Shown: positions 45,227-55,351 of the stretch, piece after piece | How the letters are laid out: each line of letters begins with the position of its first letter | How positions within the stretch are numbered: position 1 is the stretch's first letter | DNA from: Macrolepiota albuminosa | Lineage: Eukaryota > Basidiomycota > Agaricomycetes > Agaricales > Agaricaceae | Assembly: GCA_027475525.1 (NCBI GenBank) | Contig: JAMWFC010000051.1 | Coordinates: 124,001-188,000, forward strand | Direction: 5' to 3' | DNA length: 64,000 nt | Notes under the pieces: generated by a model | The model's database searches: none | Told to the model about the DNA's origin: nothing | The model's input: the letters and a program-made list of their open reading frames with translations, nothing else | Program-made: the position numbers and the translations under genes

Positions 45227-46044
45227 GGAGGAATAGCAGCAACAGAAATATGTCAATGGTATTTGGTCTTTTTTTTCAAGTCGGAAGTATGCGGGTAATC
45301 TTGGTCATCCACGCAGAGTAACATGTCTTAGGCCATACCGTAGAATTGATGTAACTCTTACGAATAACTTCTCCCGTATACCAAGTCTTCTTCTCTTACA
45401 ATTCTTTGCCGTGGTCTCTACCTTTGTATACATTACAAGTGCAGTATCGTGAGTGTTGCATATTGTGATCCTTGAGTTCTCGTTACCTGGGCTCACACTG
45501 GCATACGATTTTGTTCAGCATTTCCCCTGGGTGTTTATATGATTTGATCACTGGCACCAAAGGTGTTATGTAAAGTAGATAGCATGGTGGATAACCTCGC
45601 AATACATGTCGGAAAGTGGTTGACGATCGACATGTCCAAGATCTCATGAAGCACCAGTGTCCTGTCCTGTCATATCTTCCAGAAACTCTCTAAGCTTGGT
45701 TGTCTCAGGCCATTCAAAGACATTTTTTTGGCATCGACTGACAGTGATCTGGTCACACGGGATATCGCGGCCCGGTTTTTTTTTAAGTCCGTGTCGCGTA
45801 CAGGGTACAGTGTAGGAGCGTTCCCCTGGACACAACTTTGTTTTTGATGAATCTTTGCGTCACTCATTCAAAAATTGAAATTGAAATTGCTTGGATGACT
45901 GTGTAGTGTATTAAATAAGATGACTATGTACATTAATGACCGTAAATTTACGGTAAAGTATATTATCGAAGAGGATCTTTCAGAAATATGGAAATGTCAC
46001 AGGTTTGGTTCCTTGGGACACGCGTGACGGTGCGTGACAATAAT
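45227..46044. other. Intergenic, between paralogue 1 and the pogo transposase
   Basis: No gene is recognised; short minus-strand frames at 45496-45305 and 45867-45644 look accidental. It holds the perfect 16-base palindrome ACCGTAAATTTACGGT at 45939-45954. The left end of the pogo-type transposon should lie near here, but terminal inverted repeats could not be defined with confidence. Confidence 0.5.
45939..45954. repeat. Perfect 16-base palindrome ACCGTAAATTTACGGT
   Basis: Both strands read the same. It lies about 90 bases beyond the 3' end of the pogo transposase ORF. It may be a protein-binding site or a transposon end feature; sequence alone does not decide. Confidence 0.85.
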
Positions 46045-48208
46045 CTAATCTTCGTCGTCTCCCTCATTATCATCCTCCGGAGAGCTCTCTTGACCGTTAG
46101 CAGGTGCCTTTGGCTTTCGCGGTCGGACTGGTTTCTTAGGCCAGTGTTTTTTAAGAACCCCTTCCAATGCCAATTTGGAACATTCCTCTTCCCAGGCCTT
46201 CACATTAGTGTCGTGATCTGCTTTGATTCTCACCCACTCTTCCTCCACTGCTGCCAGCAAATCTTTCCTTGCCACTCGCATCTCTGCATTTTTTGCTTTT
46301 TGTGCTGCTACATCCTCCTTCCGCTTCACCTGTTCTTCAACCTTGCGCATAAACTCGGATGCAGAGAGGACTTGTCCCTCACCATTAAACAGGTGTGCCC
46401 GTTCATTCTTCTTTCTGTTCTCGCAATTGAATAGCGCCTGTGAGGTCTTTGAAAGATGCATGTTTTGAATGACAAGTTGCGCCTGAGCACCTTCAATTAT
46501 CATGTTACGTGCTTGTACGTGAGCTTTTGCAAGCTGAAGATTTTGACGAAGGTCCTCATTTTCCTTTTCAAGCAATTCCCGCGTTTTCCATGTATTTGGT
46601 GCATGGATCAAGTTCCAAGATGGTTCCAAAAGCTTTGGAGGAGCCTCAAGAACAGGGGAAAAGGCCGCAGTTGCAGAGGTGATTTGAGCCTTGGACACTA
46701 AGAAGGAGCCAGATGATGTCGAGGCTAGGCCAGCATATAGAGAGCGCATACGTTTTTTAGGTGTGAACAGAGATGGATCAATGTCCATTACATGTTTTGA
46801 AGGCTGAGAAGGAGTGTTGAGGACTGTATGAGTGGACGGAGATGTATCGAAAGCAGTAGGTGGCTGGTGATGAAATGCTGCCATTACGGCACGGACAGGG
46901 CTCACTTGAGGGAGCGGAAATGCACCTTTAATGGAGGTAGGTAAGCTTGGCTTCATTTGTTGCTCGCTTATGACGTCTTTGCTGAAAGGATAAACTCCAG
47001 TGACTCGAAATGCTGCTTTTACTGTAGCTTCATTAAATGCAGTGAGGTAGGCTCGTCCAAATAATCCCGTGAAGTCCCCTTTGCTTACGTCCCTCATGTT
47101 TGTCTTCTCGAAGTCCTGAATTTCTTTTTTCCAGGCATCTTTCAGCTTTGCAAAGCAGACCACATCAAGACCTTGAAGTGCATGGGTGCAGTGCGGTGGA
47201 TATCCTAAGACAATGATGTTATTTTCGTGAGCATATTTGAGGAAGTTCAAGGTATAGTGGGAACTGTGTCCATCGAGGATGAGAACTCATGGTTGTCCTC
47301 TAGCCTTTTCACGTGTCTCCATGTCAAAGACAGTTGTTAACCACTTGTATCCTAGTTCTCCATCCGTCCAGCCATTTTGGGATCGTGTGATGCTACAAGC
47401 TCATTAACTTTGATTCATTGTAAAGGTTTGCTGCTTACTATGCTTCCGCAACATTGTCTTTACTCCATTTTGCCATCATATTGACTCCTTTGAAGATTAT
47501 CATTGGCTTCACCGTTGTTCCATCTGCGCAGATGGTTACAAGTGCTGTAACATTCTCGTGGTCAGCACCTCCTTGCTTGTGTTGAGTTTTGGTCCCTCGA
47601 CATCCAACAACCCGCTCTGTTGCATGGATTCCTGTCGGAAAGCCACTTTCATCCATGCCATAGATGTTTTCCGGTAAGATTCCCATCTCGACAATGTACT
47701 TCTTGACAATCTTGAACCAGGACTCCACCGCAGTTGGATTGAGTGATTTTGCACGTTGTGTATCAAGTGGGGTTGACCAGTGAGTCTGAAGTTGTGTATG
47801 GTGCCGTTGAAGAAAGCTAAAAACCCACTTTTTGCCTAGCCTCTCACACCCAACACCAAGCTTGCTTTCCAAAATGGCATTTGCATATCGGTCAATATCG
47901 CAATGACTAAGAGGGAATCCAGTTTGAGCTGACTCGCAGATGAAGTTGACAAGTGTGGTCTCTTCAGCAGGGCTGAGCTTTTGTTTTGTCCTTGCATTAA
48001 AATCCTGTATAGATTCTACTCCTGCCACTCTCCGCTCCAGGGTAGACTTGGGAATGTTATACTGCTTTGCTACATCTCGAATGCTAGGACCACGACCTGG
48101 CCCATCTCGTCCCTGTATGTAGATTTGAGAAGCTTCATGTACTCTCTGAGACGTGTCTTTTCCTCGCTTGATCTGCTTAATCGATTCAGGAAGTGCCCTT
48201 CCCACCAT
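46045..48208 (-). pseudogene. pogo/Fot-type transposase (CENP-B HTH, DDE), one in-frame stop
   Basis: Two exons (48208-47439 and 47392-46045, intron with GTAAGC and TTGTAG ends) span 705 codons. Residues 20-80 hold a psq-type helix-turn-helix (SIRDVAKQYNIPKSTLERR), about 85-150 a Tc5/CENP-B-type DNA-binding domain (PLSHCDIDRYANAILE), and then the DDE core: IYGMDESGF, LILDGHSSHYT and HALQGLDVVCFAKLK supply the three acidic residues. The last 300 residues include a long Lys/Glu-rich coiled coil and an acidic tail (EDDNEGDDED). A TGA at 47289-47287 just before the second catalytic block fits CGA to TGA; otherwise the frame is open, so this is a recently disabled copy. Confidence 0.88.
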
Positions 48209-48797
48209 AGTGTGTCAGGTGGCCCAGAAAGTTAGCTCAAACGTGAGGGAAAAGCACATCAACATGCGGTTGATCAACAAAGCTGTCACGCTTGGTGCAA
48301 CAATCAGAATATGCCCCATGGATTGCTCAAATTGGCTCTGATCCATGACATTCATAGACAAAAAATGCACTTTAAGATACTTTCTTGCAAATCAGAATGA
48401 CACAATCTTCATAATTCCAGTGAAAGTATGATAAAAGTGGAGAACAAAAGTTGCCTATCAATCAGACGACATCATTTTCACAATTGTTTTGCAGATTTCT
48501 AACGACTGACTCATTTGCTGCCCCTCAAACTTGGATATAGTTTAGATAATGTATGTAGCATGATAGATTCTGAAAATTGCAGAGAATGGTCACAATCCCA
48601 GGGAGCTATATAAGTTTGTCCCGAGGAATGGTCATGTCCAGGGGAACACTCCTACACTGTAAGTATTTTGGAGTCCTTTTTTCCACGCGCTCCAAGTATG
48701 CCGTCCATCTGAGCAGTTCACGTGTGATGGGGTACTTTGAGTTCGCCCTACACCGCACCCATCACTCGCTCTTTTTTGGTGTCAGACTATCTTGAAG
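48209..48797. other. Transposon flank and paralogue 2 promoter
   Basis: The right end of the pogo element is probably in 48240-48350, but no inverted repeat was confirmed. A CTATATAAG box at about 48605-48613 lies 185 bases upstream of the paralogue 2 ATG and could be its TATA element. No coding content is seen. Confidence 0.4.
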
Positions 48798-49524
48798 ATG
48801 TATTACACGACTGTGCTCTTTGCAGCCCTCTTGGGCTCTACATACACTTCGGCTCGTCCTAGCAGTACACACGTATTGAGCACTCGTCAAGTCCCAAACG
48901 TACCAAGCCAATGCAGATCGATATGCGATCCTCCTCTTACAGCCGTAGACAATGTGAGCTAGAGCCTTGCCAGTTAACTCCGTCTGCTTGATATAATTAT
49001 GCAGAGCTGTTCCCCACAACAATGCTGCACAGCTACGTTTGAAACGCAGTTTTTCAACTGTCTTGTGTGCATTGGTGCAGTTTTCAATACAACAGATTAC
49101 TCAACTGACCAAATGGTCTTGAATGGTGAGTTGGACACATATATTTCTTGTGACCCTCCATGTAATTCCATTCCAAGAACTTCAGCAGAATTGTTCAAGC
49201 CTCGGCCTTGGTATCCCCACTCTTACCCTTCCAGGCCAAGGAGGCAATAGCTCATCGTCGCCTAGTAGTAGTTCGGTGACAAACTCAAGCTCTTTGACAT
49301 CTACACGGTTGCCCACCCTATCAGTACCTCCATTACCGAGCACGATCTCCCAAACAACTGTCACCAGTGATTCAAGGACCACAGCCGCCCCATTACCTAC
49401 CCTCACAGCAACAGAGGGCAATGGGACGCCGACGATGGGAGCTCACGTGTCTTTTGTGTGTGCTGTTGTTGTTGGTTTCGTGACCGTAGCCATAGAGTAT
49501 CTCTCATCAGGAGGCTGGCTCTAA
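48798..49524 (+). CDS. Secreted eight-cysteine Ser/Thr-rich protein, paralogue 2
   Basis: Three exons, 48798-48953, 49005-49125 and 49178-49524, give 207 residues. The signal peptide is MYYTTVLFAALLGSTYTSARP; the mature start is perhaps after LSTRQ. The cysteine frame C-x3-C-x10-C-x4-CC-x10-C-x2-C-x23-C is identical to paralogue 1 (VPSQCRSIC, CSPQQCC, FNCLVC, LQQNC), and LTLPGQG follows. The Ser/Thr-rich part is shorter than in paralogue 1, and the C-terminus has FVCAVVVGFVTVAI, a possible GPI-anchor or membrane segment. The N-terminal linker seen in the other two (IGYP....LL) is missing here. Function unknown. Confidence 0.85.
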
Positions 49525-49992
49525 ATCCAGACACGAGAGATGGATGGAAGATATATATGCTCTTTATTCTTTGGATCTTGGACTTGCAACAATTTGAAAT
49601 GACTATTCAATCAAGTGAGCCTATAATTTTACAAGAAAACTCATATGTGGTGTCCGAGACCATCTACTTTGAATCATTTTCGAAAAGGCCCTCGACGTAG
49701 AAAACGAAGCATTTCTACGCGGATTCTCTCCGTGTTGACGAACGATTCGTATTGATACTCTAGTCACAGATCGTAGACCTCCGATGAATTGAAGAAAACT
49801 TATGACTCCTCGCTCAGCCGCCGTGCAGGTTGTTCGTGTACTATCACGAACTTCCAACTGGCGAGTGTATCTATATACGCATGGTAGTTCCTTTTTCCAC
49901 GCGTCCTACTCGTTCCACGGTGATGAACGGAGTGCTTCCCTTGATTTCAATAATATAATAAATCTCTAACTACAGAATCAAGTGCATCGAAG
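49525..49992. other. Intergenic between paralogues 2 and 3
   Basis: About 470 bases with no coding feature. The last 60 bases before the paralogue 3 ATG are AT-rich (TTCAATAATATAATAAATC) and probably hold its core promoter. Confidence 0.5.
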
Positions 49993-50810
49993 ATGCTTTG
50001 TATCGCGACACTCTTTGCAGCCCTCTGGAGCTTCGCTTGCATTTCCGCTCGTCCTGGCAGTGTATATCTGGTCGATACCCTGATAGGCTATCCTCATAAC
50101 ACAGGCCTGTTAGACGCTCGGCAAAGCGGCAGCCAAGATGTACCAAGTCAATGCAAATCGACTTGCGACACTCCTAATGCAGTTATTGCCAATGTAAGCT
50201 TGGGATTTCTTGATTATGTCTGACTGTCTGATGTTATTCTACCTGAAAGAAATGTACCCCACAGATATGCTGCACAGCCTCGTTTGAAACACAATACTAC
50301 AATTGCCTAATCTGTGTCGGTAGCGCTCTCAATGTCACAGATTATTCAAGCGCACAAGCGGTGTTAAACGGTAAGTTGGTGTCATAATATATTCCCACTG
50401 TGCTTATTCTCACTCCCATGCCATGTGTGATTCAAGGAATCGAACAACAGTGTGCAGCCAATGGCCTGAATATTCCCCCTCTTATTTTGCCAGGCCAAGG
50501 TGACAGTAGCCCGACGCATTCTACGGTCAGTACATCGACCGAGGTGACACCTGCCAGCACCACTTCAACCAGGGATCCAATGCCGACGAGCTCGGCGAGC
50601 TCAAGCTCTTCGATACTAACAGGGTTGCATACTCTATCAGTACCTCCACCACCCAGCACAATCGTCCAACAAACTGTCGCCGTTGATACAAGGACCACAG
50701 CTCCCGCATCGACAAGCACCCCTCCTGTCAATGGGGCGGCTATCACTTTAAGAGCCCACGTAACCTGTGTATGGGCTATAATTGTTATCATGACCATAGG
50801 ATATCTTTGA
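49993..50810 (+). CDS. Secreted eight-cysteine Ser/Thr-rich protein, paralogue 3
   Basis: Three exons, 49993-50193, 50250-50370 and 50437-50810, give 231 residues. The exon 2 start at AAATGTACCCC was chosen because it restores the third cysteine and makes exon 2 exactly 121 nt, as in the other copies. Signal peptide MLCIATLFAALWSFACISA, linker with IGYPHNTGLLDARQ, then VPSQCKSTC, CTPQICC, YNCLIC and IEQQC with invariant spacing, LILPGQG, a long Ser/Thr/Pro stretch and a terminal hydrophobic VWAIIVIMTIGYL. Paralogues 1 and 3 share the IGYP linker and are closer to each other than to paralogue 2. Function unknown. Confidence 0.85.
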
Positions 50811-51447
50811 TGAAGAACGCGACAGAAGAGAAGGTATATACATGTGTCCTTCGTCCTTTGTATACATACAGATCGAGTTGTTCGCTCAAGGTGAAAGGGT
50901 CATATATATTGTATGCACCAAGCACGAGACCATGTGGGTCCAGATGGTTGGACTTTATCCAGACCTCGAAGGAAAGATCGATCTTATGGTTCGAATTATC
51001 TCCCCGATTATGATCGCATCCTTATGCATTATGTCCGACTTCGGACCATCAAATGACAGATCTCTCTGCGTTCCTTCATGTTGTCCCTCATAGTCAACCA
51101 CATCTATCTTACCTACGGCGAATGATAGTCCGAGTCATGCACAGTCAACAGCAAGCTACAAGCTGGGTAATAATAGGTTCTACATATCCACAAAAGCTCA
51201 CTTGGGTTATACAAACATAATCTTGTCATGGAAGAACGGCTTCAGATCGGAATCATCGTGTCATGAAAGTTGTCAAGTTCGTACAAAGTATCTCTCCATC
51301 TCATTGTCCATTTCCCCGTTGATATCGATCATGTTATAAGACGTCCATACATCTTCTTGAAATAGCTCATGTCCAATGTCTGCAGAGTCTACGATCCTCC
51401 TTGATTGTATATCATACGGTAAACAAGGTTTCTTGTTGTCAGAATCA
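50811..51447. other. Intergenic between convergent genes
   Basis: 3' flanks of paralogue 3 (plus) and the acyl-CoA dehydrogenase (minus). Short frames only; nothing recognised. Confidence 0.5.
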
Positions 51448-53780
51448 CTATAAACGCGCGTCATGGGGCATTTTCTTCAAGGCCTGCCGCACGCCAAGAT
51501 CACCCAATACATCTTCCGCACCCGCGAGGACTAATGAACGAAAAAGTCAAGGAGTGTGCAGGATTTGCGTGGAGATAGTGCTTACTAGCGTCGAAACCTG
51601 ATGTTCGGTGGTACTAAAGGCCGTGAACATGAGGAATGAAAGAAAGACTTGGTTCGACGTACGTTTTCAATTAGTTTACCCATGCCCGTTGTGGTTAGAG
51701 CGCGTCCACCGAAAATTTGCGTTGCGTCTAGACACGAAGTCAGTAGTCTTCTAACAGAACCTAAGCATTATTCCTATTTCACCTTCTGCAGTCTCTCGTG
51801 CAGTGCGTGACACAAACCTATGGAAATGTCAGAGATAAAGTGTAAGAAAAGATGCTATACTTACTGCTTCAGAAGCCCAATGGGGCCAGCCAGTCTGTTT
51901 GACATTTCATTGTAATTCATCTAGGGTAGACCATGAGAGACGAACGACCTTGAAAAGAGGATGGACAAAGGCAATGAAACTTACTTGATTCATCTGATAC
52001 GTTACAGACTCATACCAATTCTGGCATGCTTCAACACGAGAAATCATTGCTGCAAGTTTGGCTCGAATGACAGGTTGCGAAGTCAGTGGCTTGCCGAACA
52101 CCATACGCTGCGTGGCCCATCTTGTGACAATACGTTGTAGTAAAATTGGACACTGGCTAGAAGAGTAGGTCTTACTTGAGGCATTCCTCGACAATGAGAC
52201 GCTGTGCGGATATTGAACACGCGATAACCATCCATCGCTCGTGATTGAAGTTACTGAGAATGACTTGCATGCCTTTTCCAACTTGACCAAGCGTATGGGA
52301 GACTGGTACCCGAACCTGCATTGTACTGTATGTGAGTGGTATATGAAAATGAAAAAAGAGCACGATTGGACCTTATCAAAGGTGATGTAAGCCGTTCCAG
52401 CGACGGAGGAGTAGGAGGTTTTGATTTGTTTCGTTGTTACGCCAGAACCACGTGGGATAAGAAGGACCGTGAAGCCTGTCTGTAACATGGAGATTGAAGG
52501 ATCTGAAATCAGAGCAGGAAGCTATGCATTATACCTCGGTTTTACAGCCAGTCGTGAAATAGTCTGCGAAAGTTCCGTTCGTGATCCACCTAATGCGAAA
52601 GATCAGGGGTAAACAAGACTTCTTTGAACACATACAAAACGTACTTCTTTGTTCCAGTGACGACCCAATATTCGCCATCGCGAACAGCTGTAGTTTGCAA
52701 ACCACTAACATCGCTACCAGCGAAAGCCTCGCTTATTGCCAACGCCACATATTTTTTCCCAGAGAGAGCCTAAGCTCAAGATAAGATAGGAACAGTACAG
52801 AGGGTTGTTAATTTCGTACGTCGGGAATAACCTTTGCTTGGAGTTCTGGAGAGCCATAGTTCAGGATTGGAGGTACGCCAATGACTAGGCCCGCAAGAAG
52901 TCCATCAACGACAGCGCGGCTACTGACACGAGCAAGTTCTGCGTGGATGATACCCTGTCACTCAATTAAGGCTTGAATTCGAAGGAAGATAGATAAACTA
53001 ACTTCATGGAAATAATCAAACTCTTCGGGTTTAACTACTCCGCCCAACAGGGTGCGACCTTGCAAGTGCTTCCCGGGACCAAGTCGCATTGCTATAATGT
53101 TTGCCTCGCTAGATAAAATGAGATAAGTGGATACATTCGCAATAGAGTACATACCTCATCTTGTCTACCACCTCCTGTGAAATACGTTGACCATTTTCCT
53201 CACACCTCACCGACTCGGGCTGGATGACCTCCATGAAGAACTTACGAGCAGCGACCTGGAACCTTCTATGGCTATCCGAGTAATATGGGCTGAAATAGCC
53301 TTTGCTGAGCCATGTTGGCTCGGCATAAGGAACTTGGCTGAGTTCTCCTGGCGAGAGAGGACGTATGTGCTCCTTCTGACCTATGATCTTGCCTATCTGG
53401 AGCCGAGCATACTGAGGTTTGTAAAGAACTTCCTGACGATGGAGTCCAAAAAAAATTTGAGTGGCGTCCTTTCCAGCTAGCCGAGTGGAACGTCAGGTAT
53501 AGTGTTCAAGAGTCTTTTGCGTTCTAACTTACCAACACTCTCAGCGGATAGTACGTTGGAACCTCCAGGATGCAAATTTGCAAATTTGGAGACATCATAA
53601 ACCTTTGAATCTATGACAATCCACTAAATATGTGGGAGTCAGCGTTAAGGCTACTTGTAGGTAGTCGTTGCCTCACCAGGTCGCCTTCAGTGTTGTGCTG
53701 AAGTCTCTGGTCAGTTGGAGAACAAATAGAATGGTTTCAACAATGACCTTCTGCACCTCCTCGAGAGTGAACTCCTTCAT
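51448..53780 (-). CDS. Cytochrome b5-acyl-CoA dehydrogenase fusion
   Basis: FAD enzyme of the acyl-CoA dehydrogenase family with an N-terminal cytochrome b5 heme domain. Sixteen exons: 53780-53748, 53697-53677, 53623-53533, 53476-53155, 53108-53003, 52954-52832, 52769-52645, 52589-52535, 52479-52372, 52315-52176, 52120-51985, 51920-51865, 51817-51783, 51727-51663, 51613-51586 and 51530-51448. They give 508 residues. The heme domain (residues 1-75) has MKEFTLEEVQKHNTEGDLW and FANLHPGG with the axial histidine. The dehydrogenase part has LAISEAFAGSDVSGLQTTAV, WITNGTFADYF, SYSSVAGTAYITFDKV, NFNHERWMVIA, QIFGGRALTTTGMG and EDVLGDLGVRQAL. The C-terminal tripeptide ARL fits the peroxisomal PTS1 consensus, suggesting peroxisomal fatty-acid or branched-chain oxidation. 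Substrate unknown. Confidence 0.92.
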
Positions 53781-55351
53781 GGTCTTGTGAGCTATTTGTG
53801 CCAGAAATACTTGGTTATTAATCTTTTATGAGGTTCGAGTTTTAGCCAGGCAGGTGCGGGGAAGCCGATCACTTCATTCCTAAATTGGTAGATATCATCT
53901 GATGCAGTCGATCAACATGTGAATTTGGCGGCATCTGATAATGGTTGCTACCTCAAAAACGTCTGAGCAGATAGGATGAATGCCAGCGCACAGAGGGACA
54001 ATCTGAATTGCAAAGTGAAGGTCATCAATCAAATCATTGAACTTAAAGGTTTCATACAGACCTTGAAGTAAGTGGGAAGATAAGAGCAATTGTAAAGGTA
54101 ATGCAATGGCAATGGTGGAAGGTGAGGATGAGGGAGGCAATGACAATAAAAATGGCGATTAGAAAGATGGAATAGAGAGTAATGGTAACCATGACGTCAA
54201 GTTGGGACACAAAGATGAGAATGATAGTAAAAGTGACAATAATTGAGAGGTAGATTGAATAGGCTTATGTTATTATCTCCTCCCTAATAATGATTCACTG
54301 ACATATCGTACTGCTCAACTGATTAAATTTGAATGATTTCATATCAAGGCTATATGATATCTGAGAGACCTTTCAGAATGATAGTCATAGTAATGACTTA
54401 TCCTGGTAATATGAATATAATGTCAAAGAATGTTTTTGCTTTATATTGAGATCCCACAAACATCAAAATAGATATAATCTCATGTCTGGAATGGGACCAT
54501 TGAAATCTGTGTGATAACACCTCAAACACCACATCAAGGCTGTAAACATTGAGCTCGAGAACTGAGGCCTTGACTGATTGAAATGAGCTTGAAGCTGGAA
54601 TTAAACATTGAGTTGGAAGGGGGTATTTGGTAGGATGCATGCTGAAAACACATTTCACAGCTTGTTTTTACAAAACTGAAAATATATTCACTTATGCTCC
54701 ATGTATAGAATTCTAACAGAACCACTTAATTTCAAATATGTCAGTGTCAGAAGATGTCTAGATTCATCTCATCAAGGACTTTAATTATGAACTTCTGAAC
54801 TGGGACGATATTATTATCCAGAATTTGTCTTTCAGGCTTAGCATACATGTGACTGATCATGTAACTTATGTTTATTTTCATGGACATTTGGCAAAGTGGT
54901 TCTTTCAGAGTACTTATTTCTGGATCTCTCCTTGCCAAGTGAATAGTTATATTTGATTTACTTGTACTAATCTAATATTTGGATCTTTTTCTGCCAGCTT
55001 GTGTGATTGTATTACAACTTCCAGAAGTCACCCTTACATCTATCTGCTAATTTGTGAAATGATAAGAGGGGGTTATTATATTTTGTCTGAAAAGAACTTT
55101 GAAACCACAAATTCAGATCTTATACTAGGCTGTGTAAGACAATGTCTTTATTAACACTCTAGATTCTCCTCAGTCTCATACTTGTCCAAGTTTTAGACAA
55201 GTGCTGGTGTATTTAACCATTGCTATAAATGATGAATGGTCACGTGTGAATACTAGAAAAATCACATGGCCACATCGCCAAAAGAATGTTCCTTCGTCAC
55301 CCAGCAGTATAGCCTTAAATTTAAGCTCTCTGCTCTGTACGTCCATGTTGC
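53781..55351. other. AT-rich region between divergent lipid genes
   Basis: About 1.57 kb between the start codons of the acyl-CoA dehydrogenase (minus) and the lipase (plus). 54150-55150 is markedly AT-rich with no homology I recognise and looks like an old insertion. The outer parts should hold both promoters. Confidence 0.5.

Noticed and set aside
46223..46701. Plus-strand ORFs within the pogo transposase
   Set aside because: They are antisense to the coiled-coil part of the transposase and lack protein character.
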